From Flavobacteriaceae bacterium (GTDB taxonomy: Bacteria > Bacteroidota > Bacteroidia > Flavobacteriales > Flavobacteriaceae): a stretch of 64,000 nt of DNA. A model generated the notes under the pieces. The model searched no databases, was not told the DNA's origin, and saw only the letters and a program-made list of their open reading frames with translations. The DNA lies in NCBI GenBank assembly GCA_030683815.1, contig JAUXPJ010000019.1, forward strand, positions 114,787 to 178,786. The letters are read 5' to 3'. A program made the position numbers and the translations under genes. This document shows, piece after piece, positions 45,049 to 53,912 of the stretch (position 1 is its first letter; every line of letters begins with the position of its first letter).

Positions 45049-45624
45049 TTATTTAATCAGTTCCGTGCTTGCTCCTACGGTTGCAATTTTACGGATAGCA
45101 GTTAAAGCACCTTCGTGGTCTTCTACCGAGCCTGCTGCACAACAGTCCTCTAATACAAACACATTGAAATCCCTGTCGTGGGCATCTCTTGCTGTTGATG
45201 AAACAACAAGGTCTGTTGCACAACCGCAAATATATAGGTCTGTTATTTGGCTATTTAGCAGAATTACCTCTAAAGATGTTGCGTAGAATGGGCTAACTCT
45301 ATGTTTGGTTACAATAAAGTCGGTGTCTTCTACTTTCAGGGCATCAACGATAGACGTAGCCCAAGTGTCTAACTTCATAGCTTGAAATTGGTCTGCTTTT
45401 CCAAAAAGCAGAGATTTTTTGGGCTGCTCTTTGTAGTCGGCACTAAAACCAACCCTAACGTAAATTACTGAAAAGCCAAGTTTTCGAGCTTTTTCAACCG
45501 CACTTGCCGTGTTTGTAAGTGTGTTGTGTTGTTCCGCAAAGACAGCATAGCCTTTGCCTTTGAACTTTCCTTCGTTGCTGATGATTTCATTAATGAAATC
45601 ACAAATGATAATTGCTTTTGCCAT
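45049..45624 (-). CDS. Isochorismatase-family cysteine hydrolase
   Basis: The 191-residue protein has the isochorismatase/nicotinamidase triad: Asp in AIIICDFINEI, Lys in DFIVTKHRVSPFYAT and Cys in LYICGCATDLVVSSTARDAHDRDF. Members hydrolyse amides or enol ethers such as nicotinamide, ureidoacrylate or isochorismate. The substrate is unknown. It lies 19 bases downstream of an ATP-grasp dikinase-like gene and ends a four-gene operon. Confidence 0.85.
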   Translation of the reverse strand: MAKAIIICDFINEIISNEGKFKGKGYAVFAEQHNTLTNTASAVEKARKLGFSVIYVRVGFSADYKEQPKKSLLFGKADQFQAMKLDTWATSIVDALKVEDTDFIVTKHRVSPFYATSLEVILLNSQITDLYICGCATDLVVSSTARDAHDRDFNVFVLEDCCAAGSVEDHEGALTAIRKIATVGASTELIK

Positions 45625-45643
45625 TTTGATTTTAATTTAAGTT

Positions 45644-46600
45644 TTAATGAATATTTGTTGTAATGTTTCTCGTTTGCACGATAAATATTTCTTGGTCAGC
45701 GACTACAAGTTCAATGTCCTGCGGATGTCCGAACTTTTTTTCTATTTCTAAACCAACTTTTGCTATGCGTAATGCTGTTTTATTATCAACAGAAAAGTTC
45801 TTTTGCATTTCGTCCGAAGTCGGTGAAAGGTTGTAGCTACCACGGTTGTTTCCACTGAATATGTCATAGACAACTCTGTTACGTTTGCTGCCAATTTCTC
45901 TATTGTAAACCACCATTGAATTTCGGTCAATAGTTATGAGGTCGCCTGTTACTTTTCCCGAAACTATCGCTTCACAAGCACCGAAAGTAGTTTCCATTGC
46001 CAGCAATGGAACTTTTTCAAGCGGGTCTTGAGTCATCATTACGGCTGACACATCAGCAATTACCATTTGTTGAATAACAACAGACATCTTGCTTCCTAAA
46101 AATGAGTTGTTGTTTTTAGCTTCAAATACGTGTAAACTTCTTTCGTTAAAGAGCGATGCCCAACAGAGTTTTACCGCATTTACAACCTCAGTTGGTGGAA
46201 CATTCAAAAAACTTTCGTACTGTCCCGCCAAACTTTTTTTAGCCGAATCTTCTACTATTGCTTCGCCATTTTTCAAAACCATACCAGATGAACGTACCGC
46301 AAATTTGGTGTCTGGTGAAAAGTCAATAACGACTTTTTCAATATCTGTTCTTACATCGGCAGGAACCGGTGAATTGCTGATAAGCTCACGAATTTTTTCC
46401 GATGCTGTTTTATAATCATTTGTTTGAATGATAGATTCAACTTTTGATACAAGCGGTTTGATGAATTGACCGAAAGCGGCAAAGGTTATACCATAGGCTT
46501 TTGGAACATTAAAACCGTATTCCGTGAGCAATGCCAAGTTCCTGCATTTGTTGCCCATATCTGTTAGGTCTTTGCAATTGTTTAATTTTTTTGTGTACAT
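45644..46600 (-). CDS. Stand-alone PEP-synthase/PPDK-type ATP-grasp domain protein
   Basis: The 318-residue protein is a complete pyruvate-phosphate-dikinase N-terminal domain: MGNKCRNLALLTEYGFNVP, KFAVRSSGMVLKNGE, SLAGQYESFLNV, CWASLFNERS, MSVVIQQMVIADVSAVMMTQDP, ETTFGACEAIVSGKVTGDL and DIELVVADQEIFIVQTR. This domain transfers phosphates from ATP to a His on a swivelling domain, here encoded as a separate protein upstream. The PEP/pyruvate barrel is absent. The split form recalls antibiotic dikinases such as rifampin phosphotransferase, whose middle domain binds a different acceptor. Confidence 0.85.
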   Translation of the reverse strand: MYTKKLNNCKDLTDMGNKCRNLALLTEYGFNVPKAYGITFAAFGQFIKPLVSKVESIIQTNDYKTASEKIRELISNSPVPADVRTDIEKVVIDFSPDTKFAVRSSGMVLKNGEAIVEDSAKKSLAGQYESFLNVPPTEVVNAVKLCWASLFNERSLHVFEAKNNNSFLGSKMSVVIQQMVIADVSAVMMTQDPLEKVPLLAMETTFGACEAIVSGKVTGDLITIDRNSMVVYNREIGSKRNRVVYDIFSGNNRGSYNLSPTSDEMQKNFSVDNKTALRIAKVGLEIEKKFGHPQDIELVVADQEIFIVQTRNITTNIH

Positions 46601-46663
46601 AATTATTCGTTTTTAAAAATTCAAAATTAGTGAGGCAGACGGTAGCTGCCTCACCGTTTGCTG

Positions 46664-46999
46664 TCAAGCCAATGAAATAGTATTGCTGTTTGTGTCTAAA
46701 AAAATTTCTGCACCATCATGAATTATTTTTCGCGCATCCACAACGGCCGTGATACACGGCAAGTCATTTTCACGGCTGTAGATAGCTGCATGGCAAAACC
46801 TACCGCCTTGTTCCGTTATAAGACCTACACATAGTTCCAGTGCAGGAACAAAATTGATGTCGGTCTGTGGTGCTATCATTATGTCGCCTGCTTGGATTTT
46901 ATCCAACTCTGCTTCATTGTTGATAATTCGAGCAATCCCTTTGACGAATCCCTCGCCAATGCTTGCTACTCTTCCCGATAAAGTAAAGTGAATTTGCAT
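46664..46999 (-). CDS. Stand-alone PEP-utilising swivelling (phosphohistidine) domain protein
   Basis: I start the gene at 46999 (MQIHFTLSGRVASIGEGFVK), because the longer frame runs through the end of the upstream gene. The 111-residue product is a full PEP-utilisers mobile domain: GFVKGIARII, AGDIMIAPQTDINFVPAL, GLITEQGGRFCHAAIYSREND with the phospho-accepting His and a final IFLDTNSNTISL. It should shuttle phosphate between the ATP-grasp protein and an acceptor. Confidence 0.82.
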   Translation of the reverse strand: MQIHFTLSGRVASIGEGFVKGIARIINNEAELDKIQAGDIMIAPQTDINFVPALELCVGLITEQGGRFCHAAIYSRENDLPCITAVVDARKIIHDGAEIFLDTNSNTISLA

Positions 47000-47010
47000 A
47001 ACTATTTGAT

Positions 47011-47982
47011 TTAGAAATTTAATAATAATTGTCCTGTTGTGGTAATAGATGATGTTGATCCTGTACGCTTCATTGCGTTGGCAAATACTGTCCAGTGTAT
47101 TAGACCAGGCCACGACTTGAAGCTGTATTTCACATCTATGTTGTCATTCAAAAAATTTAGGTGGTCAATTTGCTTAATAAGTTGTAAGAATCTTGAGGTA
47201 TTATCACCTATGGAATCAATACGATTTGCAATCTGCTCAGTCAACTTAATTTTTCCCTGACGTTTGGCGGCAATAATTCCCGCTTTAGCTTTCAGTTTTT
47301 TATAAACCGCCCTATACTGTTTCAGTTGCTTATTGAACTTTTCCAATGAGTAACAACAAAACTCACGGAGCAGTTTTTTCACTAGCCCACCTGATTTAAG
47401 GTCAGTTGCTTCAAGGTTTGTAAGGGTTACTTCTTCATTACAAATCTCAATATATTCCACAAACTTTTCGGAAAGTTCGGCTGCGGATGAATGACCAGAC
47501 AAAACCGTCTGAACAATGATGTTAGCTTTTTCCTCTACATCCCCCAGTTCAGGTGTCCACACGGCTTGAAGCAATGTCATTAACTCGTCTATCAAAATCT
47601 CTTGCTGATTATCCAAGCCGATTTTTGACCGCTTCCCCTCACGACCTCTTGCGGCTTCGGAAAGTACCGCAGTTTCAAACGCTACATAATCTATCTTTCC
47701 ACTCTGTACCGAACCAAAAAGAGAGATTGCTTTTGCTACATAGGATAATGATGTTTCTTCAAACCTTTTTATAAATCCTTCGTAGGTCGGAATGAAAGCA
47801 TCGGAAAATGGCCACTCGTTGTTCCTTATTAAGGTCTGATAGTTCGGTACGAAATTATGGATGTATTTATTGCTATCAATGAACATTATAATGTTGTTGA
47901 TGCCAACTTTGTGTTCAAATTGGAATATCTGTTGATCCTGCAAACATATCAAAGATTTTACTTGTTTTTTTATTGAGTCCAT
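47011..47982 (-). CDS. Unknown helical protein at the head of the split-dikinase operon (323 aa)
   Basis: The 323-residue protein has no recognised family. It is predominantly helical with a basic central part (REFCCYSLEKFNKQLKQYRAVYKKLKAKAGIIAAKRQGKIK). The C-terminus is GWP/W-containing (SFKSWPGLIHWTVFANAMKRTGS). It ends 11 bases before the swivelling-domain gene. Its size and position suit the missing acceptor-binding component of a three-part dikinase, which is inference only. The promoter lies in the shared divergent region upstream. Confidence 0.6.
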   Translation of the reverse strand: MDSIKKQVKSLICLQDQQIFQFEHKVGINNIIMFIDSNKYIHNFVPNYQTLIRNNEWPFSDAFIPTYEGFIKRFEETSLSYVAKAISLFGSVQSGKIDYVAFETAVLSEAARGREGKRSKIGLDNQQEILIDELMTLLQAVWTPELGDVEEKANIIVQTVLSGHSSAAELSEKFVEYIEICNEEVTLTNLEATDLKSGGLVKKLLREFCCYSLEKFNKQLKQYRAVYKKLKAKAGIIAAKRQGKIKLTEQIANRIDSIGDNTSRFLQLIKQIDHLNFLNDNIDVKYSFKSWPGLIHWTVFANAMKRTGSTSSITTTGQLLLNF

Positions 47983-48003
47983 ATTCCATAAGTTTAATTA
48001 TCT

Positions 48004-48029
48004 GGTTACAAATTTAGATAATCGTAACC
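48004..48029. promoter_or_regulatory. Divergent control region with inverted repeat over a -7 box
   Basis: GGTTAC (48004-48009) and GTAACC (48024-48029) form an inverted repeat. It overlaps a minus-strand -7 box TAAATTTG (48016-48009) for the operon starting at 47982. A second inverted repeat ATCATTG...CAATGAT lies at about 48075-48093. For the plus-strand gene, TACTTTTG at 48163-48170 is a good -7 box 18 bases before its ATG. The layout suggests one regulator for both operons. Confidence 0.5.
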
Positions 48030-48187
48030 ACTTAAACTATTTTTTGTAGCTTTATTTTTTATTAAATAATGTAAATCATTGATTATCAATGATAATTAAT
48101 GAAAAAATATTTACTGTAATTATTTTTTAAAAACTAATTGTCGATAATAAGGATAATATTATTACTTTTGTAGCTTAATAAAAGATA

Positions 48188-49300
48188 ATGAAAGGCGATT
48201 TAAATCATTTATTATTCAGTAAGGAAGTTACTCATAAGGACTCTACCAAGAAACCACTATTCCGATTTCAAAGTGAATTAGCAGGAGAAATAGTGCGGTT
48301 AAGTAACGATTATTCTAGCAAAACTCAGGAAAGTATCAGACCTTATTTGAATCAGGTGTTGAAATCCGGTAACTCGCCATATCATAAGCCGATTTCGGCT
48401 GAAATGCGAAATGCCATTATTTTGGCAATAAAGGATAGATTAAGTGATCAGAAAGAAGCAGAATTGCTTAGTTCGATTGATAGCGTTTTTGATGCTGCTT
48501 ATGATGTGCTAAAACAAAAAGTAAAAGTTAGAAATACACAAACGGACGAATCGGAATATAATGAGCTACTGGAATGGCAGGGAAAATCTAACAGGACTTT
48601 CATTTTAAACAGAGAGCCGTCAGAGGCAAAATGGTTATATCGTCATAAAGACGAATATTCCGAAGTGAAAGATTTAATGAATCTCACAATTCAAAATCTC
48701 TTTAAAAATTTTGAAGGCAATCAAAAAAATATTTGCAAAAATATTTTAGAGAATAAAGACTTAAAACTGTCGTCAACCGACAGAAATAAGCAATATTTCT
48801 ATCGTTTTTATGTTCCTTCATACACAATTGCAAAAGAAGTTTGGCAGGGTTTTGTGGAGTATATTTTATTTGAAGTATTTAAGCATGAGTTTTCCGACAA
48901 AAAAACATCAGAGTTATTTGAAGCTACTTGTAAACTGGTAAGTTTTTTTAATGACTTTCAGAATACGCAATTTATGAGAGTGTTTAAAGTTGATGGATAT
49001 TTAACCTCAATCCCTTTGGTGTATTTTGAAAGTTCTGAAGGAATAAACCAAACAGAAAATATCATGCAGCATGAATCTTTGTTCTCTCTTATTTTACATG
49101 AAGGAGAATTGCATAGTGTCAGTAAAATAACTGGTGCTGACTTGGATTTTTGGAAAGAGCAAGTGTATTACCCTTTGCACTGGTCAAAATCCAAAAAAGA
49201 ATCTTTCAATTCAGAAGAAATTAAATTCTTTGATGTGCTTTCGCATATCAAAAGAACCATAGACAAAACTAAATTAAATTCAAATGAAACAGCAAGTTGA
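48188..49300 (+). CDS. Unknown protein (370 aa), first gene of the transporter-methyltransferase operon
   Basis: The 370-residue protein is not recognised. It has a helical N-terminal region (AGEIVRLSNDYSSKTQESIRPYLNQVL), a middle with NRTFILNREPSEAKWLYRHKDEYSEVKDLM and aromatic-rich C-terminal segments (YFYRFYVPSYTIAKEVWQGFVEYILFEVF; DFWKEQVYYPLHWSKSKKE). There is no membrane segment. Its end overlaps the VUT transporter gene by 17 bases. It is transcribed away from the split-dikinase operon. Confidence 0.6.
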   Translation: MKGDLNHLLFSKEVTHKDSTKKPLFRFQSELAGEIVRLSNDYSSKTQESIRPYLNQVLKSGNSPYHKPISAEMRNAIILAIKDRLSDQKEAELLSSIDSVFDAAYDVLKQKVKVRNTQTDESEYNELLEWQGKSNRTFILNREPSEAKWLYRHKDEYSEVKDLMNLTIQNLFKNFEGNQKNICKNILENKDLKLSSTDRNKQYFYRFYVPSYTIAKEVWQGFVEYILFEVFKHEFSDKKTSELFEATCKLVSFFNDFQNTQFMRVFKVDGYLTSIPLVYFESSEGINQTENIMQHESLFSLILHEGELHSVSKITGADLDFWKEQVYYPLHWSKSKKESFNSEEIKFFDVLSHIKRTIDKTKLNSNETAS

Positions 49301-49964
49301 AATGCCTAAAGGATACCGATTCTTTCATATTGTAGCGATGCTATTTGTTGCATCACTCTTGATTGGAAATACAGTGGCAGTCAAAGTAATTACGTTTGCA
49401 GGGTTTGCAATACCTGCTGGAATATTGTGTTTCCCCATTGCTTATATTGTAAACGATGTTTTGACGGAAGTTTACGGCTTTCAAAAAGCCAAAAGCGTTA
49501 TATGGTGGGGTTTCATTTCCTTAGCGTTTATGACCTTAGTTTATTTTTTGGCAACTATCATTAAACCCGCACCATTTTGGCAGGACCAATCGTCTTTTGA
49601 AAAAATATTTTCCGTTGTTCCTCGTATTGCCTTAGGTAGTTTAATAGCTTTCTTGGTAGGCAGTCTTTTAAATTCTATGGTGCTATCACGCATGAAGATT
49701 TGGTCAAAAGGTAAACACTTATGGATGCGAACTATCGGTTCTACTATCGTTGGAGAAGCTGCGGATTCTGTAATTTTCAATCTGATTGCTTTTGGTGGGA
49801 TTTTTGAGACAAAAGATTTAATTACAATTATGATTTCAGGATTCGTTTTAAAAACAGTTTATGAAGTAGTTGCTACGCCACTGACTTACATAGTTGTTGG
49901 ATATTTGAAAAAAGCAGAACAAGAAGATAAATATGACTATGGAGTTAATTACAAACCATTCTAA
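49284..49964 (+). CDS. VUT family (YhhQ-like) transporter
   Basis: The 226-residue membrane protein matches the YhhQ/VUT family: GNTVAVKVITFAGFAIPAG, FPIAYIVNDVLTEVYGFQKAKSVIW, GSLIAFLVGSLLNSMVLSRMKIWSKGK and RTIGSTIVGEAADSVIF. About six helices are present. Characterised relatives import queuosine precursors (preQ0/preQ1). Here it is embedded between a gene of unknown function and a methyltransferase gene, overlapping both, so it may import or export a related base for a specific pathway. Confidence 0.85.
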   Translation: MKQQVEMPKGYRFFHIVAMLFVASLLIGNTVAVKVITFAGFAIPAGILCFPIAYIVNDVLTEVYGFQKAKSVIWWGFISLAFMTLVYFLATIIKPAPFWQDQSSFEKIFSVVPRIALGSLIAFLVGSLLNSMVLSRMKIWSKGKHLWMRTIGSTIVGEAADSVIFNLIAFGGIFETKDLITIMISGFVLKTVYEVVATPLTYIVVGYLKKAEQEDKYDYGVNYKPF

Positions 49965-50763
49965 AGAAATTAGCAATATAATTTCCCTTTTTTACTTGGA
50001 TTATCCAATGGGAAGTTATATACCAAAATGGAAGGTTTTCCGTGCCTTCACAAATGAGAATAAAACTATTGCAGAGCATATTGCAAACACTTCATTATGG
50101 AAAAAATCAGAACTTAAAAAAGTCTTGGACATTGGAACAGGAGACGGTCTTGTGTTAGCAAATCTCTGTTTGTTGTCAACGAAGTTACCACAAAAAGTAA
50201 CTTTAGTTGAGCCTAATAACACTTTATTGATAGAAGCTAAAAATCAGATTGAAGAACTTCATCAGAATATAGAAATTCAAGCATATTGCAATGAAATTAA
50301 CCAACTCCTTCCTGATGTGTTCAGTGGCATTGATTTAGTTCTTATCGCTCATGTTCTATACCTTATTCCTACAAATGATATGGAGAATATCATTAACAGT
50401 TTGCCTTTGAATATACCTTTAATTATTGTTACTGACAGCAGGAATTCACTGTTTCCAAAATGTTGGGAAGTAACAGCACCAAAATATTTTAAACGCTCCC
50501 AATATATTCATAAGTTCATAGCTTCTCTTGACAGAAATAAATTTACAATCAAAGAAAGCAGTTTTAAAACTTACTTAAAGAATCCATTCAAAATTGACAG
50601 GGTTGAACTTATGAACAGCGTATTATCCCTTATATGTTATACGGATTATGAAAACCTAAGCATAAGTGATAAATCCGCAATCTTTGATTTAGTGAGTAAA
50701 CACAGTATAGGAGGTTTAACTTTTTGCAATTCTATTTGCTATGAGATAGTAAGAATCTATTGA
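49933..50763 (+). CDS. SAM-dependent methyltransferase-like protein
   Basis: The 276-residue protein has the class I methyltransferase SAM loop KVLDIGTGDGLVLANLC (about 57-73), the acidic end of strand two in VTLVEPNNTLL and a strand-four segment DLVLIAHVLYLIPTNDMENI. The substrate is unknown. It overlaps the transporter gene by 32 bases; the start may be Met1 or Met3 (MTMEL). It closes the plus-strand operon and converges on the phosphorothioation operon. Confidence 0.78.
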   Translation: MTMELITNHSKEISNIISLFYLDYPMGSYIPKWKVFRAFTNENKTIAEHIANTSLWKKSELKKVLDIGTGDGLVLANLCLLSTKLPQKVTLVEPNNTLLIEAKNQIEELHQNIEIQAYCNEINQLLPDVFSGIDLVLIAHVLYLIPTNDMENIINSLPLNIPLIIVTDSRNSLFPKCWEVTAPKYFKRSQYIHKFIASLDRNKFTIKESSFKTYLKNPFKIDRVELMNSVLSLICYTDYENLSISDKSAIFDLVSKHSIGGLTFCNSICYEIVRIY

Positions 50764-50915
50764 AGTATAATGTATTTCGTGGAGCGTTGGCAGGATTTAG
50801 CTCTTTTGGTTTTGCGAAGCGCCGACTTTTGGAAGCGCTTACTATTCGGAATTGGAAGGCGTATTTAGTGAACAGTATTGGAACTGAATACTGCTGGAGA
50901 CGGGGAAATAAAAAA

Positions 50916-50943
50916 GGGTCAGAATTTACCCAATTTCTAACCC
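50916..50943 (-). terminator. Terminator-like hairpin after the minus-strand ssp-like operon
   Basis: GGGTCAGAA pairs with TTCTAACCC (one mismatch) around a ten-base loop. On the minus strand it is followed by TTTTTT. It lies 38 bases past the stop of the last gene of the operon ending at 50981. Confidence 0.55.
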
Positions 50944-50980
50944 ATGATATATTAACTAATACATTATTGGAATTTGTATC

Positions 50981-51502
50981 TTATTCAGATTTGACTTCTA
51001 GAATCAAATTAAGAAATGAAGTAGGTTGTAAAAAATAGTTTGGATTTTCTTCCAGTTTCTCCTTAATTATTATCAGACCACCATTAGTATATGACTCCAT
51101 TGTCTTGATTAGTAATTTTACAACTTCGTCTTCATCTAATTCTCCTTTTTCAAGTGCAACCAAATCAATTTCTGTTTTCGCTACAAGAGCAATAAATATA
51201 TTTTCCTGTAGGTTAGTAAAATCCTTACGAATCGAAACTGTAGTTTTACTACCCCAATGTTGAATATGATGGCTAAAATCCGTTTTCTTTTCTCTGTCAG
51301 GAATTGGGGAAAATTCATTATTATAAAGTCCTAAGAAAAAAGCGTAGCTGTATAGTTCATAGTTGGTACTGAAATGTTTTCCAAGGTTGATTTTCTTCTC
51401 ACCTTCTGCACCAAACTTTTGAGAAAGTGATGAAAACAAATCTTTATGTACCTCACTGTATTTTGGAATTCTAGTTTTCCATTTTTCAAATAAATTTTTC
51501 AT
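50981..51502 (-). CDS. Unknown protein, last gene of the ssp-like operon (173 aa)
   Basis: I start at the ATG at 51502 (MKNLFEKWKTRIPKYSEVHKD), two bases after the stop of the SMC-like ATPase gene. The longer frame lies inside that gene. The product has NYELYSYAFFLGLYNNEFSP and ENIFIALVAKTEIDLVALEKGEL, without a known domain. Tight coupling to the ATPase gene suggests it is a subunit of that restriction complex. Confidence 0.6.
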   Translation of the reverse strand: MKNLFEKWKTRIPKYSEVHKDLFSSLSQKFGAEGEKKINLGKHFSTNYELYSYAFFLGLYNNEFSPIPDREKKTDFSHHIQHWGSKTTVSIRKDFTNLQENIFIALVAKTEIDLVALEKGELDEDEVVKLLIKTMESYTNGGLIIIKEKLEENPNYFLQPTSFLNLILEVKSE

Positions 51503-51503
51503 C

Positions 51504-53675
51504 TTATAATGGGATAATTTCTGAGTTAATGGTGGATAGTTCGTTTTTGTCAAATGGTCTTTCCAATTTAACCCAAAAAGCTTTGTGTTTTTTAACTGCT
51601 TTAAATTCTTCCTTAATGTAAAGATCCTTAATCTTTCCATTCTGATCTCGAATATCTCCTATGAAATTTTTAATTAGAATAATTTTTTGATTAGAAGTTT
51701 CATAAATTAAATTTAAAAAATCAGCTGTTTTGATATCACCAAACGATGATGTTGGTGCATCAAATATCATTGGATATGTTTCGTCTCTTACTTCATTTGC
51801 AAGTTCTGAAATTGCAAGTAAAATTGAAATGTTCATTGAAGTTCTAACGGCAGTTCCTGGCACAAAATATCTACCACCTGCTTCGAAAAGAGAAACATCA
51901 ATTTTGATTTTATCAACACCATATCTCTTTTTAGAAAACCTTATTTGACCAGTAAATGCTTCAATATTGATTTGGTTAAGGAATTTGTTTGATTTGTTTT
52001 CTAATTTCACAATAAAATCATCAAATTTTTTATCCTTTGTTTCGATAAAAACTATTTCTATATCGCGGAGTATATCTCTTGTTTTCAAAAGAAATGAACT
52101 AGCAGTATTTAAGTCGATTTTATCTTTTTCTTCTTTCTTTGTTTTTAACTGCGATATGATGTTTTGCAATTTTGAGTCTATATCAAAGTGTTCTTCATTA
52201 ATAGATCTCAAATCCTCTTGCCAAGAAGTATAATTCTTAAAGACGTTTATCAATTTATTTTCATCCGCAATTTTTGAATTGCCTAAAATTCGCTCTCGTT
52301 CTGTTTTTTCTTTTTCTAGTTGTTCTTTAAGTTCTTCAATATCTTTTTTGCGGTCATCATTAAATTCGAAAAGTTCCTTAATTTTACTTCTTATCAATCG
52401 GAGGTTTTTAAGGTTGTCCTCGTGACTAATACTCAAATTATCAAGTCTATTTGTATAATCAAATTTGAAAAGTGGATCATCCTTTTCTGGTTCATTCTCT
52501 TCTACAACTTGACTCTTCAAATAGAATTTAAGTCTTTTCATCATAAACTCGTACGCCTCAGAGCCTTTTTTAGCTTCACGATTACATACTTTACAGATTT
52601 CATCATTGAGCATTTCTTCCATATGAGATTTTGAAGGCACACCAATTGGAAGAGGTACTGCATTGTTTAGTAATTCTGCTTTTGCCTTTTTCTCGCCTTC
52701 TTTAATCCCTTTTTGTTTGTCAAAATCAGATTGAAGTTCTCTGCGAGTTTTGCTGTGTAAAGACACTTTATCTGCAAATTCCTTATGGAATGATTCGAAA
52801 TTGACTAAAATCCAACTTTCATCAAATAGGGAGGTAGTGTAATTTTCATCAATTCTTCCAGCCAAAAAAGAAATCTTTTCATCAGTTTTTTTAATTCGTT
52901 TATTTATAGTTTCTAAGGCCTCCGCGTTATCAACATACTTTTCAGCTTCTTTTATATTTTTATCTAGTTTTGTTTTTTCATTTTCTATCGAAGTGAGATG
53001 AACCTTATATTTTTCTTTTTCCCTATTAAGTTCATCAATATTACTTTCCAATAAATTATAAGCTTTCTGATTTTTTTGATTTTGTTTAGTTGATTGCTCA
53101 ACAGCATTTTCGGATTTATCTCTAAGAAAAGCTCCCTTTTCAGTGTATTTGTCAAAATGTCTAGCATCCGAAAATAGGTTAATTAAATTGGCAAGAGCTT
53201 CTTCATTTTCAAAAATGTTTAATTCAGTCTCTCCTTTAAACATAGAATATTTACGAATTTGAAAAGGAAAGATTCTATCAAGTAAGATTTGTCCGTTTTT
53301 GGGTTCTCTTTGGCCTGTTAGTGAATCTGTTTCTTCACCTTCGAACATAAAGTTTAAGGTTTCAATTTTATTTTTATCAGTTTTTTTACCTGTAAAACTT
53401 CTTGAAATTTTATATTCAGAATTATATTGCACAACAGTCATTGAGACACTAAGTCTAAAACTATCCCCGATTGATATTTCATTTATTTTTTTTGCAGAAA
53501 TCAGCATTTCCAATTCGCTATTTTTACCATTGAATAACCAATCTACAGCTTCAAAAAATTTTGTTTTACCTTCATTGTTTTCACCTAAAACAATATTAAG
53601 ACCATCTTCAAACTGGAATGAATTTATACCATAATAACAGAGATAGTTTTCTATTTGAATTTTTTTTATAATCAT
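51504..53675 (-). CDS. SMC/RecF-like ATPase of the phosphorothioation-dependent restriction module (SspH-like?)
   Basis: The 723-residue protein has an ABC/SMC-type head: IQIENYLCYYGINSFQFEDGLNIVLGENNEGKTKFFEAV (P-loop near residue 35). A long coiled coil (about 185-250 and 430-520) has a CKVCNREAKKG CxxC near its turn, like a zinc hook. A C-terminal Walker B/D-loop reads YPMIFDAPTSSFGD. Such ATPases bind DNA ends or sense replication. In sspBCD-sspFGH cassettes an ATPase of this kind belongs to the restricting half; the exact letter is tentative. It overlaps the 76-residue gene by four bases. Confidence 0.75.
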   Translation of the reverse strand: MIIKKIQIENYLCYYGINSFQFEDGLNIVLGENNEGKTKFFEAVDWLFNGKNSELEMLISAKKINEISIGDSFRLSVSMTVVQYNSEYKISRSFTGKKTDKNKIETLNFMFEGEETDSLTGQREPKNGQILLDRIFPFQIRKYSMFKGETELNIFENEEALANLINLFSDARHFDKYTEKGAFLRDKSENAVEQSTKQNQKNQKAYNLLESNIDELNREKEKYKVHLTSIENEKTKLDKNIKEAEKYVDNAEALETINKRIKKTDEKISFLAGRIDENYTTSLFDESWILVNFESFHKEFADKVSLHSKTRRELQSDFDKQKGIKEGEKKAKAELLNNAVPLPIGVPSKSHMEEMLNDEICKVCNREAKKGSEAYEFMMKRLKFYLKSQVVEENEPEKDDPLFKFDYTNRLDNLSISHEDNLKNLRLIRSKIKELFEFNDDRKKDIEELKEQLEKEKTERERILGNSKIADENKLINVFKNYTSWQEDLRSINEEHFDIDSKLQNIISQLKTKKEEKDKIDLNTASSFLLKTRDILRDIEIVFIETKDKKFDDFIVKLENKSNKFLNQINIEAFTGQIRFSKKRYGVDKIKIDVSLFEAGGRYFVPGTAVRTSMNISILLAISELANEVRDETYPMIFDAPTSSFGDIKTADFLNLIYETSNQKIILIKNFIGDIRDQNGKIKDLYIKEEFKAVKKHKAFWVKLERPFDKNELSTINSEIIPL

Positions 53676-53902
53676 ATTGCGGTATTTAAAAACTGAATGA
53701 CACTATTTCTTAATTCATTATCTGTAGCTGAAGGTGATTTTTCCAAACCATCTACAATTAAAGCAATGGTCTTTACAATTGGATTATCTGAATTCAATGC
53801 TTCCCTTACTGAAGAAGGAAGTTCTTCTTTTTTAAGCTCGTACTTGGCTTCAAGTAACTCGTGGGTTAAAAAACTTTTAAGTATATCGTCTTTTCTTGCC
53901 AT
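53672..53902 (-). CDS. Small helical partner protein (76 aa)
   Basis: The 76-residue acidic protein MARKDDILKSFLTHELLEAKY... is all helical with no known domain. Its stop overlaps the ATPase start by four bases and it begins ten bases after the helicase gene. It is probably the small middle component linking helicase and ATPase. Confidence 0.6.
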   Translation of the reverse strand: MARKDDILKSFLTHELLEAKYELKKEELPSSVREALNSDNPIVKTIALIVDGLEKSPSATDNELRNSVIQFLNTAI

Positions 53903-53912
53903 AAGAATATTT

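Noticed and set aside
50760..51038. A 92-codon plus-strand frame after the methyltransferase gene
   Set aside because: It starts at TTG and has no family resemblance. It runs through a terminator-like hairpin and ends inside the opposite-strand gene of the ssp-like operon.
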